Below are positions 37,223 to 48,639 of a DNA stretch of 64,000 bases, in pieces; positions within the stretch are counted from its first letter, which is position 1; every line of letters starts with the position of its first letter. The position numbers and the translations under genes were made by a program. The DNA is from Phallus indusiatus (Eukaryota; Basidiomycota; Agaricomycetes; Phallales; Phallaceae): the NCBI GenBank assembly GCA_027605045.1, contig JAQFWX010000001.1, positions 744,001 through 808,000 of the forward strand, read 5' to 3'. Under the pieces are notes generated by a model, which searched no databases, was not told the origin of the DNA, and was given only the letters and a program-made list of their open reading frames with translations.

Positions 37223-37456
37223 TAAGGGTCTCAATGGGTTTTCTCTGTGGGTACAGGTATCTATACCCACAGGTATGACTGTGCACACAGCTCAACTGGA
37301 TTTTGTGATTTTCAATTTTTGAGAAACAGGTTTGATGCAATATCTGTGGGTTTTTCACGGGTTTACCCATGGGTTTTAGAAAAATCAAAAGCAAAGGTTC
37401 GGGTACTCATACTCACGGGTAATACCTGCCATACCCGAAACCCATTGAGACCCTTA
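37223..37456. mobile_element. Small hAT-type MITE, 234 bp
   Basis: Inverted ends TAAGGGTCTCAATGGGTTT... at 37223 and the complement at 37456 match for 19 bp. Flanks are AATGGTAG and AATGGTGA, an 8-bp duplication with a changed end. The interior is filled with GGGTA/TACCC words. It is inserted within one unit of the surrounding array. A degenerate relative may lie at about 38280-38394. Confidence 0.75.
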
Positions 37457-37493
37457 AATGGTGATGTACCCTAACAAAATTATCAAATGGAAA

Positions 37494-37669
37494 TGTTAGG
37501 GCTACTCAGCTCAGACTAGAGGGAGGGGATCCTAAGAGAATATATTGAAGGAAAACTAACTAAGTACTCACCTAGAGGGAGGGGATTTTAAGAGAACAAG
37601 CTTAGGGACCCTCACTCTAGGGATGGCGACTATATACATAAAACAGTAGTGTGGCATGCGACCCTGACA
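37494..37669 (+). repeat. LTR remnant
   Basis: Starts TGTTAGGG and ends CCCTGACA. It matches the complement of the solo LTR at 8521-8940 over its first 130 nt (CTAGAGGGAGGGGAT twice, AGAACAAGCTTAGGGA). It is shorter than that LTR (176 against 420 bp) and has no clear target duplication, so it is a deleted or recombined copy. Confidence 0.65.
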
Positions 37670-38433
37670 CAGCTAAGTGCTAGACGCCTGAACTGAACAT
37701 AAGCGACATGACATCACAGGCATCATGCCGGGTATGAGTGCGAGTAGAGAAATGGAAATAGAGACAAAGGAATTAAATGGAGAGTGGAAATCATGTATGG
37801 GAAATATAAATGGAATAGAAATGAATATATACTGATGTTAATAAATAAGGAAAAATGAGGACAGCGGTAGCATACCCTGACACTGACACTGACACAACTA
37901 AGTGCCAGGTGTTCAAACTGAACCTAAGCAACATGATGTCACGGGCATCACACCGGGTACAAGCACACAACACGTGTGAGTAGAGAAAGTGAAATAGAGA
38001 TAGGACAAGTAAATGGAAGATAAATGTAAGATACGGGAATGGGAAATGGAATGTAAATAAATAGAAGCCAATGATAATAAATAAGGAAAAATGAGGACAG
38101 CGGTAGTGTACCTGACAGAGCACATAACATGCATGAGAGAAATGGAAATAGAGACAGAGAAAATAAATAGAGGACAAATGTGAAATACAGGAAATTGGAA
38201 TAGTAAATGAAATCGAAATGAATAAATAAGAAAAAATGAGGGACAATGGTTGCATACCCTGACAGTTTTGGATATGATAGGTATTACCCAAATCTGTAAA
38301 TTTAATTTTTTTCAAAATCTGCAGATACAAGTACAGGTATACCTGCAAACCTGTGGGTATTGGGTCAAACGTGTTGAGAACCTTATCACAAATATCTTTT
38401 AATTCACAGGCTCTAAGAAAGCCTCAAACACGT

Positions 38434-38642
38434 GCGCGGCTTGCCGCGCTATTCCACCCTTGTCAACAAATGAAAAGAAGACTATGACAAATCTGAATTA
38501 GCTGACAAATTAATTACGTAAATATTAACGTAAGCAGGGGGCGCGTGGGGGTGCGAGGCGAAGCCGAGCTGTGTCCCAATCGCGAGGCGCAGCCGAGCAT
38601 CTAATCCAAGCTCTGTCAGCCAATTGCGAGGCGCAGCCGAGC
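38434..38642. repeat. Cluster of GC-rich hairpin motifs
   Basis: GCGCGGCTTGCCGCGC (38434-38449), a perfect palindrome with a TT loop, is followed by three copies of GCGAGGCGMAGCCGAGC (38553-38569, 38582-38598, 38626-38642). Further copies lie at 36032-36048, 36060-36076 and 40823-40838. They stand out sharply from the AT-rich surroundings. Confidence 0.75.
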
Positions 38643-40869
38643 CACCGGTCAGTCTGACTCTGAATCAGTCAGAAAAAGCGCCAGTTAAATGTGTAACGTT
38701 TCGTTACAGTTTACGATTAGCCCGGTTCTTACGGACTCACAACAAACAGTATAAAGCTGTATATTTGCAAGTGCAGGTAAGAAAGGCTGCCGGCGCCTTT
38801 ACCGTTACGCGGTATTTACTGGTGTGACGGCGCCTATGTACATTACATAATACTAGGTACTTGTGCAGGCGACGATCATCTGCATGCAATTGTATATATA
38901 TACGAATATGTACTATGGTTAATAATAGTCCGCTGCTCATAGCGGAACCGTTACAAAATGCCTCCACAGAACTCCAGGCCTTTCCGGCCCTCCAGTAATT
39001 AGTTAGAGATAAAACTGAGAATCTGTAAGATCCACTAAGTTCACTGAATAAACCTCTGAGCCACAGGAATATATCTGAGAATTAAATTAAATTAAATTAA
39101 TATGATCAACAATTCAAATTTCGAACTGATCAGAAATAGTTGTAGTCAGAATATAGATATCTCTAAAAATTCATCATGAAGGCATAAACATCCATTTATA
39201 AGTTCGAAAAAAAATGATTTTGTGAGAACTAAGAATAATTAACATGTGCTATCTTTTGACAGGAACAGAAAATTATGGGAGGCCATTGTAACTGTAAATA
39301 CTGTTCAAAACAATTTCTGAAGATAATCTAAAGAGACTATCAGGAATGGTATTCTTGAATAAATCTGATAAAGTCTGGGACTGTATGGAAATGCATTACC
39401 CGAGCATAGAAGTCCAAAGTACAGGGATGAGGAGCCTATATGCTGTCCCCACTGCTTGCCAAGGCTACTCACTCAATTCCTGACAGCTATAAAATCATAT
39501 AGATACAGGCTGTACATTATGAAATAAAATAAACATGTGTTATTGTATGAATTTAAACCCAAATTTTCACCCATGCTAAATAATCAACAGAAAGATGTCA
39601 AATTCATAATGACATCATGTGTGTATTTCAAGATTAGTGAGATGATAGGTAAAATGAAAAGTTAATATCAGATTGTTTGATTCAAGTTGTCTTTCTTGAT
39701 GTCAGTGAAATAAAAAGTGAAACAACTCTGGATGTATTTTATTTTCAGCACAAAATGACATCCTTTGCACTGCTCATTTCAAACCTCAATGACCTCATCT
39801 ACTATCAGTCAGACACGAATTTTAGAGGAGAATTTGTTAAAATAATTTATCTCCAAATAAAATGGAATATCATAAAACAACAATTCTATACCAGACAAGC
39901 AGTGAGGCACCATTCAGAGCTAAGACATTTATGTGAGAAGTGGTCAATCTGTTTCATTGTCTGTTTTCTGTCTGTTTTAGTTTGTTCGGAGAAATACCAC
40001 TTCTAACATAAATTGTCTTAAAAGTTAACTCTGCACCTCATTGACCAATCATTCAAATTACAAGGAGAATTAAATGTAATTTCTTTGGAATGTTGATGTC
40101 TCAAAATGAGCAGAAAAATAGAGTTTCAAAATGTGTGAGGTGAATCAGTAAATTGGCACTACTTTGCGTATTTGTCTATTTCTATTGTTATTTCTTTTTC
40201 TCCTTTCGTTTCACGCGCTCCCCAGTCCATATTTCTTTCTTTATCATGTTTGACATCATCTATTTCTCCCTTGAATCTCATCTATTTTTCCTATAGTAAT
40301 TAGATCTCCTGGTGTATATAATTCACCAGTGTAAATGTAAATAGACCACCTCTCTTAACAATAAACTACTTACTGCTTGAAATCTTTGTCTCGGCTCACC
40401 AATAAATTTAATCTAATCAACATTCGCTTAACGTCGTTCTCAAACGAATGACAACACCATTCCTCGAATTATTCACTGTTCTCAACCGTTTGGGCTCGAG
40501 TGACAAGCTTTCAAACACACAAATTCAACATTTAATGGGTCATTTCGACTCCATCATTATTATCAAACTTATTTGGTTCTAGAGATAATTTATTCTATTC
40601 AAATTATCTGCGCATACAACTCGAATTCATCACAAAATGACTCAATGGTTAACTCATGTAGGGGGGGAATTAGAGAATATTTTTGGGAAATTTTTAAAAG
40701 TACTGAGTCAAACTCAGCTTGGTATTCTCTCAATGGCAAATTCAGAAAGATTAAATTCACATTTTATTCATTCAAATAAATAATTCTTAAATTGACGGGT
40801 TCTGATTCAGCCTGTCACACGGGCGCGGCTTGCCGCGCAGTCAAACCTAGTATTTGTTGATTTTCGGAT

Positions 40870-41300
40870 CGAGATTGATTACATATTTTGAATACACAAG
40901 GTGCGGACGTCGTTGTAATCTTCTTTGGGAAAAAGCAAATGAGCTATTTAAAAGATGATTAAAAATACCGCCGTTCTTAATCTCTACCTGAGAATGATCA
41001 AGTCTTACATGAAACCTTTAGTGTCAGATATGCCTGATAGATGTAAATAGACGTACCTCAAGCGAGTCACATTGAGGCGGATTTCTCATTCCTTCGACGA
41101 GACGGAAACTGGCATAATTATGCTAATCTCACTATATGAATTCTGGCGAGAACACTCACTTCATATGGATGGACGTCCGACAAACAACCCGGGCAGTCAA
41201 ATAGCAAACGCCGACAGGTCAACCGCCACGATCATGTTGAGAAAAGCTCAACAAGCTCTCAAGAAAAAATGATGGAAGAATCAAGGTTGGTTTCATCTAT
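40870..41300. other. Duplicated flank X (copy 1)
   Basis: Resembles 44335-44870 in order: ATGGATACA/ACACAAGGTGC, TTAATCTCTACCTGAGAATGATC against TTGATCTCTACCTAAGCACGATC, AGACGTACC, and CAAACGCCGAYAGG. Identity is moderate. A 66-residue frame (41072-41272) is open but has no counterpart in the other copy, so it is not called a gene. Confidence 0.55.
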
Positions 41301-41397
41301 AAAAAAAGTGGCATTCTTTATTGTCACATAGACTTACGTTTTAGCAATGTTGCCAGTAATACCGTACATCTTCTCATCTATTCAGTTTTTTGCATAT

Positions 41398-41820
41398 GCA
41401 CTTCATCAAGCTCAAGAGTATACCGCGGAAAAAGCTTGACCATATATCCTTTTCAGATCCGTTCCAGCTTTGATTAGTTCGATTGGTCGCTCGTTTCCTC
41501 AAGCTCTCCTTCATCTTCCAAGCTGCTTGGCCCGGCTTTATTAGGAATCGAATCGTTTCCATCCTCGACAGCTTCCTCGGGATACTGATTAATTGCTGAA
41601 TAACTCGACCTCGCAAGGACTTGCAGATCGTGGTGTAGCAGATGATCCGCCTCTAGCACCGCGAGAACCAGAACTTTTACCTCTAAAAATAGTCGTGGTC
41701 TACCGTGTGATTGGCTTTGTCGATGCATCGTTCACATCAGAAAATCCTGCATGTTGACAGTGCATTGACAAGAGGTTTTTAACGGGTGACGCGATCGTGT
41801 GGAGAAGATGCATGTTATTG
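41398..41820 (-). pseudogene. ORC2 5' fragment, decayed
   Basis: Corresponds to 31235-31885 of the ORC2 gene, including TCAAGAGTATACCGCGG, CAAGCTGCTTGGCCC and CGCCTCTAGCACCGCGAGAACC, with an internal deletion of about 200 bp. Frames are broken throughout. It lies directly downstream of FMO copy B, just as intact ORC2 lies downstream of FMO copy A. It therefore marks the edge of a tandem duplication. Confidence 0.8.
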
Positions 41821-41931
41821 GTTCAATGAACGCCGTAAACAAGCGCGGCGCGGATGCAAATTTACAACAAGCCTTAAGTATACAAATTGTTACACTACTT
41901 TGCGATCTCCTAAAAATCATATCGGTTTACA

Positions 41932-44027
41932 TCACGAGAAGCATTTGTTACTGGCTTCATCTTCATCATTGATTATACCCAACAATCTGGCTTTTATTTG
42001 AATTCCCTAATGAATAGGCACATGTCAATAATCTGACTTTTGCGAAACTCTACCCCAAATTGAACTAACCAGTATTTTTGAATAATATCTTGATGTTACA
42101 AAATCTCCAATTGCCCACCAAATCTGGGTCAAATTATTAGCGGTTATAATGCCACAATCATGTTGTTGAACTTACTCCAGGATGTCCCGAGGGTGTATAA
42201 GCTCTTCTCGACTCATTAACTTCATTAAACCCCCAAATAGGCGTGATTTTGTTTGCGGTTTCCTCTCCCAGAATCGGTAAGATAGCGTTCTTCACAGGTT
42301 CATACCCCGTAGCGAAAATAACAGCATCAGCTGGCAAGAACGAGCCATCTTTGAATATTAGACCATCCGCGGTAAAACGTTCGGGTTCTCCATTTTTGAT
42401 TTTGATGTTTCCTTTAATGATCAAGTCGGCGGCGCCAATATCCATTGCTAGTAATAACGTGAGTTACGAAGAAAAATCGATTAGACTCAAATTTCAAATA
42501 ACATACAATATCCTGTAAAACCATTTAAATTAGAGTCATCCGAAAAGAAGTTATGAGACGATATTCACCTCCCAGTCGCTGAAATACTCTGACAAACTGC
42601 CCCGCTCCTTCTTCGCCCTCGTCCACTTTCAACCCAGCTTTCAAAAGCCCGTCAATCATATCCTTCTGATCCGCAATCCGCTTCTCTTTCCCTGCGATCC
42701 CGAGTTCTTTTAACAGACCGATAGAGATACCAGCAGCTCGTAAGTCCGCATCTCGCAGATTAACATCGAGAGGATACGCCACGTCCAAGAATGTCCTGTG
42801 CAAATATTCGGCAGAAATAACGATGAGACTGGATCGTTGTACCATTGTGACTGATTTCGCGTTGTGTAGTGCTAGATTTTGACAGATATCCGTTGATGTT
42901 TGAGACGCCCCTACGACGATGACGTTTTTGTTCACGTATGGTTCATAGCCTCTGTAATTGGTCGCGTGGAGTTTGGGTCCACTGAATAGATCCGCGTCAG
43001 GAAGAGAAGGAATATATGGTTTTCCGAGTGTTCCAATGGCTAATACAATGTGATAAGGCCTAAGTGTAACCTTTTCACCGTCTTTCAGTACTTCAACGGT
43101 CCACCGTCTGGTAGTTGGATCATAAGAAGGCGTTGGGAGGATGGTGGAGCGTTTCCAGATGACCAAGTCTTGGTTTAAAGAGTACTGTTCCAACATATTA
43201 GCTACTTTCTCTTTCGGAGTCCATTTGGGCCAGTTATTCGGGAACTTGGTGTATAAAACTGGACAAAAAGATTAGGAAGGTAACAGAAATTTGATCACTG
43301 AAACACATACGGGTATGGTGTGATTTGGGAGTATGTAGCGTTAAACTTGGATAGCGCTCTCTCCAGTTATCCCCGATTCTATCTGATTGTTCTATTAATA
43401 AAGTGGGTATGTTCATTTGACGGAATCTCGCTCCGACATTAAGGCCACTTTGAGCGGCACCCGCTGAATAAAAATGGTAAGCATACACACATATTAAGCT
43501 TAGGGTCGTAAGCACATACAGATAATGACGTGAGGATCTTGTTCAATTCGTTTCTTATCCTCTTCATAAACATCCTGCCAATTTTTTCGATGTTCGTCAT
43601 AATACCCGCTGGGCGGTTGACCGTTCTCCTCGTGTCCTTTCAGATCAACAGCACAAAAGTAAAGCGATAGTGCTTTCCATGTTCCTTCTGACTCTTGCAA
43701 TAATATATACCCTCTTCCCAAAACCAGGGGCGTATCAAAGGTGAAGGAAGCCTCAATAGCATGACCGCCGAAAGTAAACCCAGGCTGGACCCCATCAGAA
43801 CCTTCGAGACGTAAATTCGTAATTTGAGCCTTCTCCAAACGTTTTGTCAGATATTCTTGAATATCATTAGGACCCTTCAGCGAACGACAATTCCATTCAA
43901 AAACGAGATTATCGCGTAGCCAGCCGTTTGGCAAGAACAAAGAGGTCAGACCGTGAGCATCACTAGAATTTACGTATTTGATGAAATCGTCAAACCAAAC
44001 AGCGATTATCGCGGAGGGGTTTTGCAT
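41932..44027 (-). CDS. NTF2-like/flavin-containing monooxygenase, copy B (intact)
   Basis: Read from MQNPSAIIAVWFDDF (44027) to TGA at 41932, with short introns at about 43520-43450, 43315-43260, 42580-42450, 42170-42110 and 42050-42010. The NTF2/SnoaL-like domain (residues about 1-165) precedes the FAD-binding region GAAQSGLNVGARFRQM, then NADPH motif VIVVGASQTSTDICQ, and FATGYEP. The last exons give WWAIGDFVTSRYYSKI and IKARLLGIINDEDEASNKCFS. Family enzymes use FAD, NADPH and O2 to oxygenate small N-, S- or C-substrates; the substrate here is unknown. FAD motif is GAAQSG rather than the usual GxGxxG. Of three copies in the window this one lacks visible lesions. Confidence 0.85.
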
Positions 44028-44334
44028 GGCCTTGCGATAGGGCCTTATCAGACACCTGAACATATATATATATATGTCATGTTTATCGTGCGAAAGAAGT
44101 GCTCTGGTGTGGGAGGACTGCTGGGACTGGTCAGTATATCGCTTCGAATTTTTTGCACATGTACCTACCTGACTAATAAGCGGATTTCCACCTGAATATG
44201 TTCATAAGTATTTGATTTCCGTTTGAGGGAATAAACCAAGGGCGAACCGAGCAGGAATTGCCAATTCAGCAACACTATCACTAACTTAGGAAATCCCGGC
44301 TAGTGTTTTTTCCCTTTTAGGTTACTTAGTTGCA

Positions 44335-44870
44335 AAATTATGGATACATAAGATGCAACTGTCGTAATTCTTTTTCAGAAAGGGAGCTGAGGCCCTGAAA
44401 AATGATTGCGAGTGGCGCCCTTGATCTCTACCTAAGCACGATCGAGTTGTATGAACTTTCCAGGTTATGTATGTTACATGTAGATCGACGTACCAACTTA
44501 TCAATTGTACCCTCAAGTGGGTAGTATTTATTTGAAAAAACCCTTTTCATTCCTTTGAAACGCATACGCGGAAGAAATCTAAAGTTAGTGAGAAAAAAAC
44601 ATGCACGTGCCAACCTAAACTTGAATGCTGAGACGAACTGTCACGGTCAGACTCCATTTCATTTTATGTGAACGAACAAACATCTACATTTGACCTACAT
44701 AGACACCTGGATTCAGCAGCGAATGAGAGAGCCGCGACGGGGATGGACTTAAAGCTGGTGACAAAGATGATCAACGGCCCGGCAAACGCCGATAGGATAG
44801 GCGAGCTCCGATCAAACTCAGCCAGCAATACTTGTACAGTGTCCACCATTTCGCAATTTTTTGTTTAATG
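44335..44870. other. Duplicated flank X (copy 2)
   Basis: Counterpart of 40870-41300, lying upstream of FMO copy B. It shows the uninterrupted order FMO-X, so it indicates what the first unit looked like before the repeats at 35.9-40.9 kb arrived. No gene supported. Confidence 0.55.
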
Positions 44871-45301
44871 GCCATTATAGAATTCTTATAAATGGCGGAC
44901 ATTGATTTGTCCAAGAATACAAAAATGTACACCATCTGCTCAACCGGTCTCATCAACGACTCAATACTTCTTAGGTGTGCTTATTTTCTTCGTATACGCA
45001 ACTTAAAAGAGCGCGCAAATGATTTGGGCTGTGTCCGCCAAATCTGCCTAACACCATGATTCCTATCAATCATTCAACTTCGCGCTTCTTCTCAAAGTGC
45101 GGATCAACAACGGACGTGGGTAAGTTACATTTTCATTAGTGAAAAGAACAGTCTCGTTTAGCTATTATATTGACAACCATTCTACTATGAGTATTCTTTT
45201 CTAACCCCCTTATCTTGGGTCCTTCAACAGGTTTATAAATACTAGATTCTTCTATCAATGAAGGTACATTCTTGCGTAGTATCGCAGGGAAGAAAGTCAC
45301 C

Positions 45302-47449
45302 ATGACTCTTTCACCTTCAATCACGTCTGCTGCCTGCGTCGGATTAACCTTATCCGCAATTTACTCGCTATCCCGGTGGTTTAAATCGAGGTAATCTCAG
45401 TGAATTCATCCATAATTTGGCGCAAATGATATTAATATCTCCTAGGTCGGGTTTGAAACTCCCGCCGGGTCCCAAACGACGTTTTCTAATCGGAAATCTT
45501 CTTGACATGCCCAAGGAAAGGGAGTGGTTAACATTCGATCGCTGGGCTAAAGAATATGGTAAACAAACTTAGTCGTTGCTTGAAGTAATTTCTCATTCCT
45601 GTGCGTGGTTTATAGGTGACCTGGTGTATGTGTCTATGTTAGGCACCTCAGTTCTATTCGTGAACTCCTACGAAATTGCTCAAGAATTATTCGAGAAGAG
45701 AGGCAGTATTTATTCAGACAGATACCAATCAACGGTTATCACTGAAATGTGCGTTTTGTTTTACTTGTCTTATTCTTGTTTTCTGATCATTGTGTGAGGG
45801 TAGGCTAAATTTTGATTGGCTTGTTACAGCTCAGCAATATGGTGACAAATGGCGCCGCCATAGAGCTTTCTTCAATCAATTCTTTCATCAGCCGGCTATA
45901 CGGACCTACCACGATGTTCAACAAAGGAGTATCAAGTTCGTCTGAATTCTCAGTCTCGTCTTATCTGAGTAACCTTAGACTTTTCAGAACACTGTTACAA
46001 CGTCTCCATCAATCCCCACACAACTTCATGTCGCACATTCGTTTCGTTTTGGGTTCACTTGTATTAGAAGTATGTAAATTAATCTTTCGCCGATGGCGCG
46101 CTAAAGTAACTTATATTTAGGTGGCATATGGTATTAGACCACATTCCGAAAGTGACCAGCTATTGGTTCTTTCAGAGAGTACGATAAGCAAAGTAACCGA
46201 GATTGGTGTACCGGGAACGTTCCTAGTAGACATACTCCCATTCCGTGAGTTAGCTATTGCGTCATTTATATTTGTATTCCCGAATTTAGTTCGTCTCTAG
46301 TGAAGCATGTCCCTAGCTGGTTCCCGGGTGCTGGTTACAAAACTGTGATTGACCGTTTGCGAAAGCAAATATTTGAGATGGTGAATTCTCCAATTGAGAC
46401 GGTCAAAGCCGCGATGGTATTGTCCCAGTTCTCTCCTATATTGAGGAGATTATAAACCTTCGCTTAGAGTAATGGGGATGCTGTTTCTTCAGTGGCTTCT
46501 TCGCTGATAGAACAGTTTGCTAATAATCCGGACCGTCCATCAGATTACGAGGATATTATCAAGCATATCTCTGGGGCTGTATATATTGCTGGCGTTGATA
46601 CGGTACGAGATGTGAATGCTCGATGGTGATGATTTTACTAGCTTATTTCATCAGACAGATTCCGTAACGCTTCATTTCTTTCTTGCAATGGTGTCACATC
46701 CAGATGTACAAAAGAAGGCTCAAGTCGAACTGGATTCAGTGATCGGTCCGAATGCGCTACCTTCCTTCCATGACCGACAAAATCTACCGTATATCAAAGC
46801 TGTTGTTAAAGAAGTGCTACGCTGGAACGCGGTTCTGAATGTGGGTCTGCCTCATGTGCTTACCACGGATGATACTATTGGTGGATATTTTATACCTAAA
46901 GGCACGATCATCTTTGGAAATTCATGGTAGAATCAATTTCTTCTCAAATCCAACATATCATAATCAAAGATCATGACATTTTAAAGGACATTATTACGAA
47001 GCAAGTCTGTTTATGGAGAAGACGCGGATAAATTCAGACCGGAAAGATTTATGAATGGTGATGTGCCGGATCCTGATTATGCCTTTGGATATGGTCGAAG
47101 GTTTGTCTCGCATATTGTACTAGACTTTAAGTGACCAGACGCACAAACTCCATCTGATAGGATTTGTCCTGGACAGTACTTCGCCGAAAGCACGATGTTC
47201 ATTTTAATCGCGTCGGTACTACAAGTATATAATATTCTCCCCATCGAAGGAAGAGATGGTCCAGAGTATCCGAAAGAGGAATTTTGCTCGGGAGTCCTAC
47301 TGTAAGTGCCATTTTTTGATTTTTGGGAGTTAGTGGATATGCTAGCGACTCAGGCTGACTGTACTGCTAGACGGCCCAAACCTTTCCAGTGTCGGATTGT
47401 CCCAAGATCTTCTGCGGCACTGAAACTTCTGGAGGAGCTAGATTTGTAG
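45302..47449 (+). CDS. Cytochrome P450 monooxygenase
   Basis: About twelve exons; examined junctions close in phase (45390/45446, 45558/45616, ...RSIK/TLLQRLHQSPH, ...AGVDT/TDSVTLHF). Starts MTLSPSITSAACVGLTL, a membrane anchor, then the proline hinge LKLPPGPKRRFLIGN. Conserved marks: WRRHRAFF in helix C, AGVDTTDS in helix I, KEVLRWNAV (ExxR) in helix K, FRPERFM, and the haem loop FGYGRRICPGQ, with Cys as iron ligand. Stop at 47449. The overall pattern fits the large agaricomycete group of P450s related to O-methylsterigmatocystin oxidoreductases. Substrate unknown; an endoplasmic reticulum location is expected. Adjacent to FMO copy B in opposite orientation. Confidence 0.88.
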
Positions 47450-48639
47450 GATGGAAGATATGTATCATTCTCTGAACGCAACTGAAGCCTAGATGTATTA
47501 TGTATAAAGCGACCTATCTACGGGATATTTAATATTTATCTCTAAAGAAAATATGAAACATACTTGCACCACTACGAAACATGTTCTCAAGGAAAGATTT
47601 ATTCCTCATGCTGCTTTAAACTCTGAAGGACATGGACGACGCCGAGGCTGTCAAATAGCTCATACTGCGTGCATGCAGTTTTTTATTATCCTGTTTTGGT
47701 TGGTCAACCGGTCAATTTACGCCGTTAATTACTTACACAGCGCGTCTACGCGTCAGTTGAAAATAAAATTTAGGTGATACGCACAATGATGGGAAAGGAG
47801 AATATTCGTTCGTTCTTGACTTTGAGTTTCACATATTATTGAGCTTTTATCCACCTTCATATTCCTTCCTATTTCGGTAGTTTAAAAGCTTTGCATCCGC
47901 TCCAGACGTTCTCACAACTTCCGGCTGCAATACATGGAATATGCAAATCACGAGTTCCATTGTAATGTCGAATTACAAGGTGGCGTCGGTCGTATTAAAC
48001 CGCTTAAATTTTTTTTGTAGGATTTCAGTATGGGAAGTGGGTCATTTTTGAGAGAAAAGCCGCGGCCAAAAAGAACAATTTTACTTGTGACTGGACAATG
48101 TCACAAGTGTTACGCGTCGCGTACTCTCGCGTCCTTGACCGACTCTGACTCTGACCTTGCTTTGACCGTGTTGTGCCAGGATAAGGAATTCATTGACCGA
48201 GGAACCGAAGATATATGTTAGAATATGGAACGTCAAGATATATAAAAAGGCAGCAGAAAAGAAACTGTTCAAGATCTTGAAATGGCTTTCAATTTGGTTT
48301 TCACAGGTCTCAGGTAAGTATGTAAGTTGCCGTATGTTGATCATACCGTATGTCTGATAAAGCGGAACTACAAGGCAGAGGAGGTTAGAGTTCCGCTGTC
48401 ATTACGAAAAATAACTATTTTGGAGGTTGACACCATGAAATACGAAGGGGTATGGGGGTTAGTGTCAATGTGAAGAACGGGAGACAATTAAGTAAAGATT
48501 AGCCTTGTAACCATTATTGCGCTAGTAATTTACCATCGTTAATTTTGCAGATCGTTTTTTCTCTCATCCATCGTCGTCATTTTTGCTGCCAAACCATTAT
48601 CCGGCGACATGTAGTTCACCGTGTTTTTTTAAATCAGCG
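47450..48639. other. Intergenic
   Basis: No gene supported. The stretch 48610-48740 resembles the leader of the APH-like gene (about 51490-51600, GCGCTCCGGCAATCATCATCC against GCGCTCGGCAATTCCCATC), which places the start of the decayed copy. Confidence 0.45.

Larger units (their letters stand above)
36540..38270. repeat. Array of about five 150-230-bp related units
   Basis: Units share GAGAAATGGAAATAGAG, GATAATAAATAAGGAAAAATGAG and an ending near GGTAGCATACCCTGACA. They occur at about 36540-36760, 37010-37222, 37646-37870, 37875-38110 and 38110-38270. The shared ending CCCTGACA equals one end of the solo LTR at 8521, so the units look like repeated LTR tails. They have drifted enough that spacing varies. 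Confidence 0.6.
35940..40860. repeat. About 4.9-kb AT-rich repeat insertion splitting a duplicated unit
   Basis: Sequence on both sides of this block is continuous in the second duplication unit (the stretch 44100-44350 joins what lies left of 35940 and right of 40860 here). The block is AT-rich with no credible gene. It contains LTR pieces, a tandem array (36540-38270), a small hAT element (37223-37456), and seven copies of a GC-rich motif near its left end, centre and right end (36032-36076, 38434-38642, 40823-40838). Near 40310-40380 a GTATATAA followed by ACAATAAACT resembles LTR promoter/polyadenylation sequence. Nested decayed retroelements are the likely origin; exact ends were not resolved. 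Confidence 0.6.

Noticed and set aside
36538..37290. Hydrophobic minus-strand frames resembling membrane proteins
   Set aside because: Translations of AT-rich repeat units (ATAAATAAG-type) on the other strand; not conserved between units.
36540..38270. CRISPR array
   Set aside because: Units are long, variable and adjoin without unique spacers; the organism is eukaryotic.
41072..41272. Small protein gene of 66 residues
   Set aside because: The matching flank at 44640-44870 does not preserve the frame.
46080..46120. Frameshift in the P450 gene near RSIKFV
   Set aside because: A GTTCGT...CTTTTCAG intron restores RSIKTLLQRLHQSPH in phase, so the gene is intact.
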